From Antennarius striatus (lineage: Eukaryota > Chordata > Actinopteri > Lophiiformes > Antennariidae): a stretch of DNA of 64,000 bases. Below are positions 62,901-64,000 of this stretch, piece by piece; within the stretch, counting starts at the first letter, position 1; the number at the start of each line of letters is the position of its first letter. The stretch covers positions 6,289,001-6,353,000 of the forward strand of contig NC_090778.1 of NCBI RefSeq assembly GCF_040054535.1, in the 5' to 3' direction. The notes below the pieces were generated by a model. The model saw only the letters and a list, made by a program, of their open reading frames with translations. It had not been told where the DNA came from and did no database searches. The position numbers and the translations under genes are program-made.

Positions 62901-64000
62901 TGTGTACAATCACAATGTTGACTTTACATATAACAAACCAAGAAAATATGGCGCTGCTTTTGTGAGATAACAATACTGCAAACGCCTATCCCGACACTTA
63001 GGTGTTCGTTTATTACACGGGCCTTTATATGGGAAGGACTGTAATACATGTGTCAGATGAGGTGAGCGCTTAACTCTGGTGAAGAGGAACTGCGCCCTGA
63101 TTCTGTACTGGACCACCCTGGACTTACAAACCAATTGTTGTCGCAGTGTATGTTGTGCAGAATGCATGGACTGCATTAAACTAATCAAACTGAATTGAAT
63201 AATTCATTCATCCATTGTCATTTATTACATTGGGTTTCAGAAAACGTACATGATGAGAATACAAATTTGTATTCCCATCATAGATTTTTTTTTCCTGTTC
63301 CCTTTCTGTTAAAGGAAACAGAAAATAAGTAATTCTAGTCGGGTCTGTTCTCAGTCATCTGTACATTTCAACTTCAAAGTACATTTAACCATCTTGAGGG
63401 CAGCATGTACCAACGAAAAAAATCCAGGTTTGCAAAAACACAGAACACAACAAAACAATAAATGAGTAGACTTTCAGATCATAAAATATATATTTAATAT
63501 ACAATGCCACAGAGGCACTCAAACCCCTGCCAGTAACTGAGGGCGTACGTAAAATATTTTTTATTTGGTTTGGTTTTTATTAAGTGTGATAATGAATTCC
63601 ATAAATGAAAGCCCATGTAAGATATTGCAAGTTTACCAACTGATGTGTTGACAGTGGGAATGTGTAGATTTCCTTCTTTTTCATGGCCTTGTACTGTAGT
63701 TGAGAGAAGGTATTTGAGAATAGTTTATTAGATTTTGTGGTAAGTACTGTAATTTTTTAATAAGCCATAATTGAAGAAGCATACCTAAAGTTTGTGTAAT
63801 CTATGAACATCAGCAATATGCAATTTGTTGAATAAAGGAGCTGAGGGTGCTGCGTAATCAATGTTATTGCTCTGTCTTTTTTTTAGGATAATGGCATACA
63901 AATATCCATGACATGTGAAGGATATGTTGATCCTCATACTTCAAGACCATATGCGGTTAAATTAGAGAACTGTAGAGTATGGTAAACAAATATAGAAAGT
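62901..64000. other. Right flank, no gene seen
   Basis: AT-rich sequence upstream of golga3 without splice-bounded frames. In human the next gene would be CHFR; no exon of it is visible here. Confidence 0.5.

Overview
The window is nuclear DNA from a ray-finned (teleost) fish. The sequence shows small intron-rich vertebrate genes, many (CA)n/(TG)n microsatellites, fish-type LINE and SINE tails, and several short DNA transposons. Three complete protein genes and the first exon of a fourth were recognised by reading spliced exons. I found no operons, tRNA or rRNA genes, CRISPR arrays or bacterial features.

Layout. Positions 1-27858 hold no exon I can recognise. They are probably intron 1 of zdhhc8 (minus strand), whose coding exon 1 is at 27859-27962, with later exons beyond the left edge. 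This stretch carries a TA-flanked MITE, an LTR-like block with 95-bp tandem repeats, a LINE 3' end, a tRNA-type SINE, a cluster of nested DNA-transposon pieces (20.9-22.4 kb), an 11-bp minisatellite and several near-perfect hairpins. A GC-rich divergent promoter (about 28.0-29.1 kb) separates zdhhc8 from pgam5 (plus strand, 29136-31863, 6 exons, 300 aa). pgam5 is tail-to-tail with ankle2 (minus strand, coding 34320-44291, 12 coding exons plus a 5'UTR exon, 980 aa). Next comes golga3 (minus strand, coding 48576-61519, 23 coding exons plus a 5'UTR exon, 1531 aa), in the same orientation. All exon phases in the three complete models join without a frame break.

The order PGAM5-ANKLE2-GOLGA3 and the relative orientations match human 12q24.33, so the block is ancestral. 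In human, PXMP2 and POLE lie beyond PGAM5; here zdhhc8 (human 22q11.21) takes that place. The genes do not form one pathway. PGAM5 is a mitochondrial serine/threonine phosphatase, ANKLE2 is an ER/nuclear-envelope LEM protein that controls BAF phosphorylation, GOLGA3 is a Golgi coiled-coil golgin, and ZDHHC8 is a palmitoyl transferase.

The most interesting observations are three GC-AG introns (two in ankle2, one in golga3), a GTNNGT tandem donor that could switch the ankle2 C-terminus, upstream ORFs in the ankle2 and golga3 leaders (one a bare AUG-stop), a hAT element with a third internal terminus, a two-copy terminal-inverted-repeat element sharing an open frame, and a possible 58-codon spliced gene at 46.6-46.9 kb. 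I found no clear case of a wholly new biological system.
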